Below, piece by piece: positions 1-10,248 of a stretch of DNA of 64,000 nt (positions are counted from its first letter, which is position 1; each line of letters starts with the position of its first letter). The notes under the pieces were generated by a model. The model worked only from the letters and a program-made list of their open reading frames with translations, did not search any database and was not told the DNA's origin. The position numbers and the translations under genes were made by a program. Source of the DNA: JAGQRJ01 sp041402045 (GTDB lineage: Bacteria; Planctomycetota; J058); NCBI GenBank assembly GCA_041402045.1, contig JAWKSZ010000003.1, positions 152,898-216,897 on the forward strand, in the 5' to 3' direction.

Positions 1-2202
1 CCCAGGAGCGCCGGGAGGATCTTGCGCGCCTGGCGCGCGCGGCGCGCATACTTCTTGTGGACCTTGTCGAGGAACTCCTCGACCTCGCGGTCCTCGTCGA
101 ACAGGCGCGCGGCGGCGGCGCGCATCCCGGCGGTGGGCTGCTCGCACTCGAGGAAGCGAATCAGGCCCAGGGCGATCGAGGGGTGCTCGAGCTCCTCGAG
201 GGCCTGGAAGGTCTCCTCGTCGATCTGGGGCGCGCCGCCGGTGGTCATGGTCGCCATGGGGTCGAGCTGCTCGACCTCGAAGCGCATCTCGACCTTGCCC
301 ATGGTGATCCGGTCGCCGTGGGTCAGGTACGCGATCCGCACCGCGTGCTCGTTGAGCTGGGTCCCGAAGCGGCTGCCCTCGTCGCGGATCAGCATGCGGT
401 TGTGCAGGCGCAGGATCGTGGCGTGCAGGCGCGAGACCGAGCGGCTGTGGAGCGCGATGTCCCGCTCCTCCTCGCGGCCCACGGTGAACACCGTGCGCTT
501 GTCGAAGTGGATCGCGCGCTGCTTGGGCTCGCCGGCGAGGACCACCAGCCGCGTGCGGGGCCGGGGCTGGGCGGGGGCGAGCTGCGGGGGGTAGCTGGCC
601 TGCGCGCCGTCCCACCAGCCCAGCCAGGCCTCGGGGTCGTCCCCGAGGTTCTCGTGGGTCATGGAGAACAGCTGCATGGGCACGCGGCTGCGCACGCGGC
701 GCATGCGGCGCTCGACCTTGTCGGTGACCTGCCCAGCGAGCTCGGGGCCGAGGATGATCTCGATCGCGCGCCGGGCCTGGTCCAGGCGCCCCGACTGCGC
801 GTCGGGGGCGAGCTGCTCCAGGAGGTAGACCACCGCGCGCTTGTCGCTGGACTCGGCCAGCACCTGCAGGAACGGGGGCGCGACGTACTGCGTCTCGCCG
901 GTGGCGCCCAGGCGCTGGGTCGCCGAGGCGCGGCGCATGGGGCCCAGCCCGCCGTCCTTGAACACCAGGTTGACCTTGCCGAGCTTGATCGGGTCGCCGT
1001 CCTTGAGCACGACCTGGCGCACGCGCATGCCGCCCACGAAGGTGCCGTAGGTGCTCCCCAGGTCGCGGCCCACGAAGCCGGTCTTGCCGCGCTCGATCTG
1101 CATGTGCTGGCGCGAGACCGAGGCGTCGGCGATCACCACGTCGCAGCTCGCGTCGCGGCCGACGTGGAAGGAGGCGCCCGGGATCAGGGGGAAGCGCGTG
1201 CCGTCGGGGGCGGTGAGGCAGGGGATCTCGACCGGCTGCTGCTTCAGGACCTTGTCCAGGTCGGCCACGATCTGCTCGGCGGCGCCGTAGCGGAAGCGCC
1301 GGTCGGGCTCCATCATCCGGAACAGGACCAGCTCCAGGTCCTGGGGAATGTCCGGCTCCAGCTCGCGGGGGCGCACGAAGTCGCCCTCCAGGATCCGGCG
1401 CGAGATCGCCTGCGGGTTGTGCCCGGGGAAGGGCAGCGAGCCCGTGACCAGGTGGTAGAGCGTCGAGCCCAGGCTGAACAGGTCGCAGCGCGGGTCGACG
1501 GCGTGGTCGCCCCACTGCTCGGGGGCCATGTAGTGCGGGGTCCCCAGCACCTGGCCCGGGAGGCTCAGCCCGTCGTCCACCGCCACGTTCTTGGCGAGGC
1601 CGAAGTCGAGCATTTTGACGGTGCCGTCCTTGGCCACGAGGATGTTCGCGGGCTTGATGTCGCGGTGGATCACCCCCTGGCGGTGCGCGACGCCGAGGGC
1701 CTTGGCCACGTCACGCGCGACCCGCGCGCCCTCGAGGGGCGGGAGCGGCCCGTCGTCGGTGAGCTGCGCGTCGAGGGCCACGCCGTCGACGAACTCCATC
1801 ACGATGTGCGGCTGGTCGCTCTCGCCGTCGACGTCGTAGATCTCGACCACGTTCGGGTGGTGCGTGCGCCGCAGGAGGTCGGCCTCGCGCAGGAAGCGCG
1901 CGCGCCAGGTCTTGTTCTTGGCCTGCTCGGGGGCGAGGAACTTGACCACGACCTCGCCGCGCTCGGGCTTGTCGGCGAGGTAGACCGAGCCCATGCCGCC
2001 CTCGCCCAGCTTGCGGCGCACGGTGCAGCCGCTGAACACCTGCCCCACCAGCGGGTCGGTCCTCGTCACCGTCGGTCTCGGGGTCCGCGCCGAAGTCGAG
2101 CTGGGTGCGCTCGGGGTCGTCGGCGCCCGCGGCACCTGGAAGCACCGCGTGCTGCTCGAGGGCAGGGTAAGCCTGCTCCACGAGGAAGGCGTCGAACTCC
2201 AT
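1..2202 (-). CDS. Ser/Thr protein kinase with C-terminal FHA domains (C-terminus outside window, one frameshift)
   Basis: Cytosolic Hanks-type kinase. After an acidic N-terminal stretch starting MEFDAFLVEQAYPAL, the kinase domain shows the Gly loop GEGGMGSVYLA, the Lys in VVVKFL, the catalytic loop HRDIKPANIL, DFGLA and the MAPEQW activation segment. Two FHA-like modules follow, around VGRDASCDVVIADASVSRQH and VGREEERDIALHSRSVSRLH, so the protein probably recognises phosphothreonine partners or itself. The N-terminal part and the kinase lie in different frames: a 1-nt shift sits at about 2058-2068. I chose ATG at 2202; GTG at 2226 is possible but has no better signal. The reading frame is still open at position 1, so the C-terminus is missing. 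About 200 bp separate it from the FHA-DUF4388 gene upstream. The kinase call is certain; substrates are unknown. Confidence 0.9.
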
Positions 2203-2403
2203 GTCGTAAGCCAGGCGGCAATACACTCTCCGCGTGACTTTTCAGGCATGCCCGTTGGACGCCGCTCCTCGCTCAGCGATGCGGCTCAGCGAAACGCCGA
2301 CTGGATCGCGTCGCCGGTGCCGTCGGATCATGATCCAGGAGGTCGCGTCCTCGCGCCGCCGTCGCCGGTGGTGTCTACCCCTGTCCTGCGCGCCGCGGCG
2401 CGT

Positions 2404-3192
2404 CTACTGCTCCTGCTCGTCGAGCCGGCGCCCGGCCTCGAGCAGCAGGCTCGTGACGGTGGTCTGCATGTTCGTCGCGTTGACCGAGACCTGGGGGCCA
2501 GAGTTGAACTGGCCGTGGTCCAGACCGCCCCAGCTCGAACACCGCCTCGATCCCCTCGTTGTCGTCGGTGGCGGCGTAGACCGGCGTCCCCTCGCGGAAC
2601 ACGAGCTCGCCGTTGCCGTCGGGGCCGAACACGGTCAGGGTCCCGGTCTTGCGGTTGAACTCCAGGGTCTGCAGCAGCTCGAACAGGTTCATTTGTCCGA
2701 GGTTGCCGGCCATGGCGTCGCTGACCATGGGCTGGGTCAGGGCGTTCAGGTCCTCGGGGCTCTGCGGCGCGGACGCGGCCTGCTCCTCGCCGAAGCGATA
2801 CGTGACCACGTAGGGCCCGATCGTGATCTCGTCGCCGCTCTGGAGCTCGTGGTCGCCGGTGATCCGCCGCCCGTTGACGGTGGTCCCGTTCTGCGAGCCG
2901 CAGTCCACGATCCAGGGCGCGCCCCGCTTCCAGTAGATCTCGGCGTGGCGCCGCGAGACCTTGCCCGACGGGATCGAGAGGTCGCAGTCTGCCTGCCGCC
3001 CGACCACCAGGGTGCGGTTGGGGTTCAGGATCAGGGGCGGGGCGCCCACGCGCAGGAGCACGTGCTGCGAGGCCCGCGGGGGGCGGCGGGGGCCCCGGGC
3101 GGCGCCGACGGCCGGCGCCGCGGGGCGGCGGCGGCGCCAGGCGCGCGGAGGGGAGGCGACCCAGAAGTGTTCTCGTCGTTCGCCGGGTCCAC
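2404..3192 (-). CDS. FHA domain plus DUF4388 protein (frameshifted)
   Basis: The clean frame from 3061 encodes an FHA domain (VGRQADCDLSIPSGKVSRRH, then CGSQNGTTVNGRRI) followed by a DUF4388 domain (GNLGQMNLFELLQTLEFNRK, then GELVFREG). FHA-DUF4388 proteins are common phospho-signalling adaptors in Planctomycetota and Myxococcota. Two frame breaks are visible. Near 2525 the frame leaves GQFNSGPQVSVNATNMQTTV, a normal DUF4388 C-terminal stretch that ends at 2404. Near 3070-3160, a Pro/Ala/Arg-rich linker of long G/C runs separates the FHA frame from a start GTG at 3192, which has GAGGA 8 nt upstream. If that start is wrong, GTG 3061 is the fallback. The gene lies about 55 bp after glnE and is probably co-transcribed with it. 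Confidence 0.75.
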
Positions 3193-3246
3193 TGCGCTGT
3201 CCTCGAGGGTTTCGGCTGTACCAGAGGTTAACTCAGGCCTCGGACT

Positions 3247-5969
3247 CTAGCCACGCTGCGTGCGGCGCCAGATCTCCTCGCAGCGCTGGGCCACCTGCGC
3301 CCGGTGGTGGCCCGGCTCGCCCGAGGAAGGCCTCCTCCGCCGGGACCGCCGCGTCCTGGTAGCCCAGGGAGTGCGCGAGCTGGCGGCGCTTGGCGTGGCC
3401 CAGGGGCAAGAGCGGGCGGGCGTCGAAGCGCTGGACCCGCAGCCGCAGCTCGACCCGGCGCAAGAAGGCGTAGCCGGTGCTCAGGGCCAGGTAGGCCCCG
3501 GCCTCGAGGGCGCCCGCCGCCTGGAGCGCGTGCAGCGCGCGCAAGGTGTTGGGCTCGTCGCGGGCGGGGTCCAGGTGCAGGAGCGCCAGGGCCGAGGTCG
3601 AGAGCTCCACGTCGGAGAGGCTGCCGCGCCCGCGCTTGAGGTCGTGCTCCGCCGCCGCGCGGCGCTGGAGCTCGCGCATGCGCTCGACCTCGGCCCCGAG
3701 GGCCGCCGCGTCGCGCCCCCGGATCGCGCGGCGCACGCGGTCGACGGCCCGCTGGCCGAGCTCGAGGGAGCCCGCCACCGCCCGGGCCTTCTGCAGGGCC
3801 AGGCGCTCGAAGTCGTGGGCGTGGGGGCCGGCGCCGCGGGCGAGGTAGTAGCCCTCGACGGCCTCCAGGCTCTGGGCCAGGGGCGAGGACTTGCCGCCCG
3901 GGCGCAGGCGGAAGTCGAGCTCGAGGGGCGGCGCGTCGCCCCAAGCCACCGCCTGGGCGCGCGCCAGGAGCTTGCGGAGCACCGCCTCGCAGAACACCTG
4001 GGGCGCGGTCCCGTCGGGGGCGGGGCCCTCGGCCTCGTAGACCGCGAGCAGGTCCACGTCGCTCCCGTAGCAGAGCTCGCGTCCGCCCAGCTTGCCCAGG
4101 CTCAAGAGCGCGAGCTGGAGCCCGGCGGGTGTCCCGCCGTGGGCCCCGGCGGTGTCCGCCAGGGCGTACTGCAGCCAGGCCTCGAGGAACCCGCTCGAGA
4201 CCTCGGCCAGCTGGCGCGCGGTGTTCTGCAGGTTCGAGCGCCCGCCGAGGTCCGAGATCCCGATCTGGAGCTGATACAGCGCCCACACCTCGAGCTGCCC
4301 TGGGCCCGGCGCCGCGCTGGTGAGCGCGAAGCGGACCTCGCTCAGCACGTCCTGCGCGTGCACCGGCGCGCGGGTCAGCAGGCGGTCGATCACCTCGTCG
4401 AACACCCCCGGGTGCCGGGCGAGGAGCGTGGAGAGCACGTCGCTGCCCGCGGCGAGGGCGACCAGCAGCTCGAGGGCGTCGGGCTGCTCGCTCCACAGCT
4501 CGTAGACCGTGGCCTTCGCGCCCAGGTGCTCGAGGGCCGCGCGCAGGTTGCTCAGGACCCGGTCGGGGTCCGTGTGCCGCCCGATCGCCTCGAGCAGGGT
4601 CGGGAGCAGCCCCGCGAGCACGACCCGCGCGCGCCCGCTGGGGGCGAGGAGCGAGGAGCGCTCGCGGCTGAGGTCGCGCAGCGCCGACCAGGCGGCCTCG
4701 GGGTCTGCGAAGCGCTCCGCCAGGCGCTGGCGCACGAGCGCCGGGTCAGGCGCTCGCGCAGGAGCAGGTCCCGCAGGTCCGCGGCCCGCGGGTCCTTGTG
4801 CTCGGCGAAGGGCCGGCGGATCAAGGTGTCCAGCGCGGCGCGCACCGTGCGCTGGTGCTGGGCGAAGGCCGCGTCCAGGGCCTCGGGGCTCAGCTCGCAG
4901 GCGGCGGCCGGGGTCGCAAGCCCTCGCCGCGGGGGAGCACGGTGACCTCGCGGTCGCCGCGGAGCTGGAGCAGGTGCTCCAGCCGGCGGTGGAACAGGTA
5001 GCCCGCCTCGAGCACCCGCGCCTCCTCGACCCGCAGCACGTGGGCGTCGGTGAGCCCGGTCAGGGCGTCGAGGGTCGCGGTGACCCGCAGCCGCGGGTCC
5101 GCGCCGCCGTGCAGGAGCTGGCTGAGCTGGACCGCGAACTCCGGTTAAGAGATCCGCCGTATGGCCGACCTTCACGCGTCGCACTCGGGGTCGGCGCTGC
5201 TCTCGGCCACGTGCTCGCGCAGCGCGAGCAGCGACCCCAGGTCCTCGGCGCCGAGCTCCTGGCCCCAGAGCCAGGGCTCGAGATCCGCCAGCAAGCGCGC
5301 GCCCGGTCCCCGCGGCGGCGCGGGCCGCTGACCCACGCCCTGGCGCTCCCGAGCGCAGGCCTGCTTTGCGGTGTAGGAGCGCGTTGGAGCGGGTCAGGGC
5401 CGGGGGCCGAGTTTGCCGTGGGGGCGCAGGCGCAGGTCGACGCGGTAGAGCCCGCCGGTGGAGGTGCGGCGGTGCAGGAGGTCGACCAGCACCCGCGCCG
5501 TGCGCAGCGCGGCGGGGAGGGGCACGTCGTCGCCGCGCACGAGCACGAGGTCGACGTCCGAGCTGTAGTTGAGCTCGTTCCCGCCGAGCTTGCCCAGGGC
5601 CAGGATCGCGAGGTCCGCGCCGCCGGTCTGCGCTCGGGCCAAGGGTCAGCGCGCGGTCGAGGACAGTCACCGAAGGCTGCACGACTGCAGGTCCGCGACC
5701 GCCGGGAGGTCGAGCTCGCCGCTGAGCTCGAACCCCGCGAGCGAGACCATGCTCCGCCGGCGCAGGGCGTGCAGCTCCGGGAGCGGGAGCTCGGGGTCCC
5801 AGGTGGCCGGGTCGGGGAGGGCCTCGAGGGCCTGCAGGTCGCTCGGGTGCTGGCGCAGGACGTCGCACCGCGCCGCCGAGGTCCACAGCGGTCGCCCGCG
5901 GCGCAGGGCGTCGGCGGAAGGCTCGCCCGCCTCGCGGCGGCAGCTCGCGGTCAGCTCGGCGAAGTCCAC
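3247..5969 (-). pseudogene. glnE: glutamine synthetase adenylyltransferase/adenylyl-removase, broken by many frameshifts
   Basis: GlnE adenylylates and de-adenylylates glutamine synthetase in response to nitrogen status. Both nucleotidyltransferase halves are recognisable: LGKLGGNELNYSSDVDLVLV near 5.55 kb (adenylyl-removase half) and LGKLGGRELCYGSDVDLLAV near 4.05 kb (adenylyl-transferase half), plus the RGRGSLSDVE and LDFRLRPGGK motifs of the second half. The total span of about 907 codons matches the family. The frame changes at about 5665, 5650, 5395, 5150, 4935, 4740 and 3320, and the conserved DVK-GxGGIRD region near 5150 is scrambled. The last shift restores a C-terminus ending in EEIWRRTQRG at 3247. 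Start GTG 5969 lies 28 nt after the preceding gene. Sequence error is more likely than true decay, because neighbouring genes show the same damage. Confidence 0.85.
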
Positions 5970-5997
5970 GGCGCGGGGCGGGGGAGAGGGGGCGAGC

Positions 5998-8161
5998 TCA
6001 GGCGCCGAAGCGGCGCCTGAGCGCGAGCAGGGCGAGCAGCAGGGCCAGGAGGCCCAGCGGGGTGGAGCCGCCCTCGGCGGGGGACCCCAGCGCGCAGTCG
6101 CCGCCCCCGCCGCCGCCGCCGGGCGGCGGGGCCGCGGCCGCGCCGGCCTGGTAGGTGAACAGCCCGCTCGAGACCGCGGTCAGCCCGGTGCCCGGGTTCA
6201 CCACCCGCAGGGTGACCGCGCCCTCGCTGGCCGCGGGGGCGATCGCGGTCAGGAGCGTCGAGGACGCGACCTGCACGTTCGACGACAGCGTGGTGCCGAA
6301 GCGCACCTGGGCGTTGGTCGCGAAGCCGGTGCCCTGGATCGTGACCTGGGTCCCGCCGCCGGTCGGGCCCGTCGTCGGCGAGAAGCTGGCGATCGCCGGG
6401 GCCATCCGTCGACGTAGGTCAGGCCGCCGGTGAGGGTCCCCTCGGCGTTCCCCACGGTGACCACGACGTCTGCGCTGCCGGGGACCCCCGCAGGGCCATG
6501 AACACCACCGCGTCGGAGCCGGCGCTGAGCACCGTCGCCGGGTTGCCCCCCACCGCGACGTGGCGCCGGGGCCGAAGCCGGTGCCGTGCACGGTGTGCTG
6601 GGTCCCGCCGCTCGAGGGGGCGACCGCGGGGTCGACGGAGGTCGGGACCGGCTGGGCGGTGTAGGTCACCGCGCCGCCGCTGCGGGCCTCGAGCCCGTCT
6701 TCGCGGATCACGACCACGTCCACCGGGGTGAGAACACGCCCGCGGCGGCGGGGTCGTGCAGCTGAGCTGGGTCGAGCTCACGAACTGGACCTGGTTCGCG
6801 AGCTGCCCGCCGATCACGACCGCGGTCTCTGCGGTGAACCCGGTGCCCAGGATCGAGAAGAACTCGCCGCCGGCGCTGCTGAGCGCGGTGGGGGCGACCT
6901 GGGTGATCGTGGGGGCCGGGTCCACCACGCGCACGGCGGCGGTGAGGTAGGCGATCCGCCCGCTGCTGTCGGTGACCCGCAGGCTGCGGGTCCCGCGGGT
7001 GGCGCCCGAGGCGCAGTCGAGGTTCACGTTGAGGCCGAGGTCCCCAGGGGGGCGAAGCTGTTGACCGTCACCCCCGTGCCCGTGACCTCGACCTGCACGA
7101 CCTGGTTCAGGTTCGCCCCGGTGACGGTGAGCTGACGCGTGGTCCCGGCCTGGATCACGAGGCCCTCGGCGGAGTTCACGTTGAGGCTGCCGTCGGTGGG
7201 CACCCCCCAGCTCGCCGCGGCGCTCCCGCCGGGGGCGAGGGACAGCGGGCCGCCCGGAAAGACCGTGGTCCCGAAGGTGGTGTCGGCCACGCTCGACTGC
7301 AGCGCGATCGTGTCCGTGTGGCGCAGCGGTCCGTCGAGGGGCTCCACGTAGAGGCTGTAGGTGCCCGCCGGGAGGCCCTGGATCGAGAAGTTCCCGCTGC
7401 CGTCGGTGAGGTCGGCGGCCGCGAGCAGCCCGCTCTGGTCGTGGGCGACGACCTGCGCGAAGCGCAGGCCGCCAGCGCCCTGGAACGTGACCGTCCCCGA
7501 GATCTGTCCGAGCCCCGCCCCGGGTTGGGGGTAGATCGTGCTCGCGCCGGCGGCGTCGTCCGCGGAGAGCGCGCGGGCGGAGGAGTCCCCCGAGAGGATC
7601 GAGGTGAACATGCTGCACAGGGGGCCGCCGGCGTGGTCAGGCGAGGAAGTGCCCCGCCTCGTGGGTCGCCACCGCCTGCGTCGAGGTCCCGGGCCACCCA
7701 GGTCGGTCGAGAACGTGAGCGCTGGCCGTTGAAGACACGATGTCCGCGTCAGGATCGTGCCGTCGGTGGTCGACGCGGGATCAGGGTCGGCGCGATCACC
7801 CACAGGCCTTGGGGGAAGAGCCCCGAGCTTGGTCTCGTCGAAGAGCACGAGGTGAATGTCCTGGGCGGAGAAGTCGGTCCGCGAGGCGTCCGCGGTCGTG
7901 TCCTCGCTGAAGCTGACCTGGCTGTTCTGCACGCGGCCCCAGCTCTGCACGGCCAGGCGGATCGCGGCGTCGTCGCTGCGGTCGGCGATGTCCGCCGAGC
8001 CCGCCGACTGGATCACGAAGCGCAGCGGGAGCTGGTTCCAGTGGAACTCCGGCGCGCCCGGCGAGAACGCGATCCGCACGAAGCCCACGGAACATGCTGG
8101 AGAGCAGGAGGGTCAGCGCCGTCGTGCGGTGCACGAAGCGACGCCCAATCGGGCGGATCAT
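5998..8161 (-). pseudogene. secreted matrixin-like metalloprotease with TIG repeats and C-terminal sorting tail (many frameshifts)
   Basis: ATG 8161 overlaps the preceding stop (ATGA) and begins a signal peptide (MIRPIGRRFVHRTTALTLLL). The next part resembles the metzincin/matrixin group: FHWNQLPLRFVI, then a DADIVFNG-like stretch, then HEAGHFL followed after a 1-nt shift by DHAGG, together giving HExxHxxxxxH. A carboxypeptidase-regulatory-like module follows (ISGTVTFQGAGGLRF to LPAGTYSLYVEPL), then several IPT/TIG domains (GGTQVTIQGTGFATNAQVRF). The C-terminus is a Gly run, a Cys, STPLGLLALLLALLAL and RRR, a tripartite anchor of the MYXO/Synergist-CTERM kind. Frame breaks occur near 8100, 7810, 7735, 7690, 7645, 7045, 6730, 6560, 6500 and 6410. 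It is probably a cell-surface protease; damage by sequencing error is likely. Confidence 0.75.
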
Positions 8162-8751
8162 CGCGGCTGGACCCCTCGCGCCTTCACGCGCAGTCGGTTG
8201 AGCAAGGCGTCGAGCTCGACGACCTCCAGCCGCCCGGGGCGGCTCTGGGTCTCGCCGGGCTTGAGCACGCGCAGGTCGCGCAGGTCGCGCTTGGCCTGAG
8301 GCACGCTCGCGTCGCGCTGCACGAAGTAGACGCCCTGGCCCAGACCCACCGGCACGCACACCTGGCTCTTGGGGTGCGGCTCGCTGGCGAAGAGCACGAC
8401 CTCGGCGCCCGCGCGGATTCGAGGCATGCCGTGGATCACATAGGCCTTGCCGTCGAGTTCACCGCCGGGGACGAGCAGCTCGACCAGGGGCATGGCTTTG
8501 CCCTTGAGCATCTCCCGCGGCGCGAAGCGCACCCGGGTGTAGATCCGCTGGTGATCCGCCGACCACTCGGGGCGGCTGTCGAGGCAGTCGCCCCAGAACA
8601 CGCAGGCGCTGCGGGAGAGCATCTGCTCCTCGCTCAGCGACTCCACGGTGGTCGAGCCCGCGGTGAGGGGGAGCGAGGTGAGCAGGGCGGCCCCCACGAT
8701 CGCGCAAGCCCGCGCTGCGACGCGAAGCCCGCGCCGAGTGGCTGATCTCAT
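8158..8751 (-). CDS. secreted protein of unknown function, coupled to the matrixin gene
   Basis: A 197-residue protein with a signal peptide (R-rich start, then ACAIVGAALLTSLPLTAG). I do not recognise a domain. The mature part begins STTVESLSEEQMLSRSACVF and has two Cys close together (SACVFWGDCLDS) and one later (SQVCVP), so a disulphide is possible. Start ATG 8751 is set by GGAGGAG ending 2 nt before it. Its stop overlaps the start of the matrixin-TIG gene (ATGA), so the two are translationally coupled. Small secreted proteins next to matrixin-type proteases could be prodomain-like inhibitors or substrates, but that is only inference from position. Confidence 0.7.
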   Translation of the reverse strand: MRSATRRGLRVAARACAIVGAALLTSLPLTAGSTTVESLSEEQMLSRSACVFWGDCLDSRPEWSADHQRIYTRVRFAPREMLKGKAMPLVELLVPGGELDGKAYVIHGMPRIRAGAEVVLFASEPHPKSQVCVPVGLGQGVYFVQRDASVPQAKRDLRDLRVLKPGETQSRPGRLEVVELDALLNRLRVKARGVQPR

Positions 8752-8910
8752 GGCTCCTCCAGAGAGCCTGAAGTATAGAGGGCCGGAGGCCGAACGGCAA
8801 AGGCAGAGAGGAAGTAAGTTCAGGGCCGTCCCGAACTTAGCGCCAACCGTCGACCGATCGCAAATCCCTCGCCGTGGGGTGGCCGACGTAAGCCGAGCCG
8901 GGCTCGACCC

Positions 8911-8934
8911 GGGAGGGGGGACGGCCCCCCCCTC
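8911..8934 (-). terminator. GC hairpin at end of metallopeptidase gene
   Basis: GAGGGGGG and CCCCCCTC arms face each other across a short loop, just downstream of the inferred stop near 8936. There is no T-tract, so this may be a processing or pausing hairpin rather than a classical intrinsic terminator. The long C/G runs are also prone to sequence error. Confidence 0.4.
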
Positions 8935-8935
8935 G

Positions 8936-10187
8936 CTACTTGGTCGGCGCGCCCGCCCGGTCCGCTCGTTGCGGAGCACGAGGGTCTCGCCCCCGACCTG
9001 GGTGCGTCGCAGGTTGTCGCGGACAGGCCGATCAGGCGCTGACCGCCGGCGTTGGTCGAAGTCCCGGGTGGTTGCTCGCGCTCGGTCCGTAGTGGGTCTG
9101 GAGGTAGGCGCGCACGGGGGGCGGGACGTTGCCCCGCCGCAGGCACCTTGCTGCTGTAGCCCCGCAAGCGCGGGTCGTGGAGCGAGTCCTTGACCTCGGG
9201 CCCGAAGGGGTAGCCCGGGGCGCGGGGCAGGTCCAGCACGGCGTGGATCAACTCGTGGACGACGGTGTCGACCAGCTCCTGCACGTTGACGCGGTGGGGC
9301 GGGATCGTGGGGTTGATCGTGAGCACCCGCTCGCGGTAGGCGCCGAAGCGCTCGATGCCGTTGATCTCCAGGCCAGGCTTCGCGCGCAGGGCGATCGGGA
9401 GCCCGCCCGGGTAGCCCTCGAGGTAGCTCGCGATCCGGAGGAAGTCCGGGTGCTGGGCCAGGGCGTCCAGGGCCTGGCGCTGGTCGGGGGTCTTGCCGAG
9501 CTCACCCAGGAAGTCGCGCAAGGGCGACCGCAGCCGGGGGCTCGCGTGGAGCACGAGGTCACCCCGGACCGCGCCTGGGCCCCGAGGCAGGAGCACGGCG
9601 ACGACCTGACCCGCGGGGGGGAGCCAGCTCTGCTCGCCGCCCGGGCGCTCACCGACCGCGAGCAGCCCCCCGTCGACCCCGTACAGCCGCCAGTCGACGT
9701 CGCCCTCGCGGAGCTCGAGCTGCGCCAGGCGCGGGGCCTCGGCCGCGGGGAGCGCGACGCTCACGACGTGATCCGCCGCCAGGTCCAGGGCCAGCCGCCC
9801 CTCGCTGAGGGCGCGGGGCGCGCCGAGGCGCGCCAGCCGCAGGCGAAACGGCGCGCCGGCGGGCCCGTGCACCTCGACGCGCAGCGGGCCCTGGGGGCGG
9901 GGGATCAAGAGCTGCTCACGCCCGCGGTGCGAGCGGGCCTCGTGCAACCCCGACGCGAGGTGCAAGCACAGGTCCAGGTCCACCCCCGGGTCCTGGGCCT
10001 CGACCTCGACCAGCAGGTCGTCGCCCTCGGGGGGCGAGACCCAGGCGGTCCAGGGCACGTCCTCGAGCTCGGGGTCCAGGCGCTCCAGGCGCTCCAGCAC
10101 CGCGCCGGCCTCGGGGCAGCTGAGCTGCGGGGGGGGCGGGGGCAGCGACACGATCAGGGCCGCGCCGAACAGCGCGAGGGCGCTCAC
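8936..10187 (-). CDS. secreted zinc metallopeptidase-like protein (frameshifted C-terminus)
   Basis: It starts GTG 10187 with a short hydrophobic N-terminus (MSALALFGAALIVSLPPP) that reads as a signal peptide. The first 250 residues look like beta-rich modules of the pre-peptidase C-terminal type (for example DLDLCLHLASGLHEARSHRG). The catalytic part holds VNVQELVDTVVHELIHAVLD, a gluzincin-type HExxH helix. The frame breaks at about 9165 and again near 9080-9010: after RLRGYSSKVP the likely continuation NVPPPVRAYLQTHYGPSASN and then DNLRRTQVGGETLVLRNERT lie in other frames. The exact C-terminus near 8936 is uncertain. It is 61 bp downstream of the prepilin gene with a palindrome in between. 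Confidence 0.65.
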
Positions 10188-10192
10188 GAGCG

Positions 10193-10206
10193 ACCCCCGC
10201 GGGGGT
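10193..10206. terminator. perfect GC palindrome between prepilin and metallopeptidase genes
   Basis: ACCCCCGCGGGGGT is a perfect 14-bp palindrome in the 61-bp gap. It could form a stem that reduces read-through from the prepilin gene into the metallopeptidase gene. No T-tract follows. Confidence 0.35.
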
Positions 10207-10248
10207 GCGGGCTCCAGGACCGGTGAGGCTGAGGCAAGCCGCGCTCCC

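Noticed and set aside
57..2237. A 726-residue plus-strand open frame, and many other very long open frames opposite real genes (for example 14433-17678, 28000-31200, 33124-35991, 40288-45108)
   Set aside because: They are rich in Arg/Gly/Ala/Val/His, have no domain motifs, and lie exactly opposite frames with clear kinase, pseudopilin, phosphatase, RND or peptidase motifs. High GC keeps the antisense frame open.
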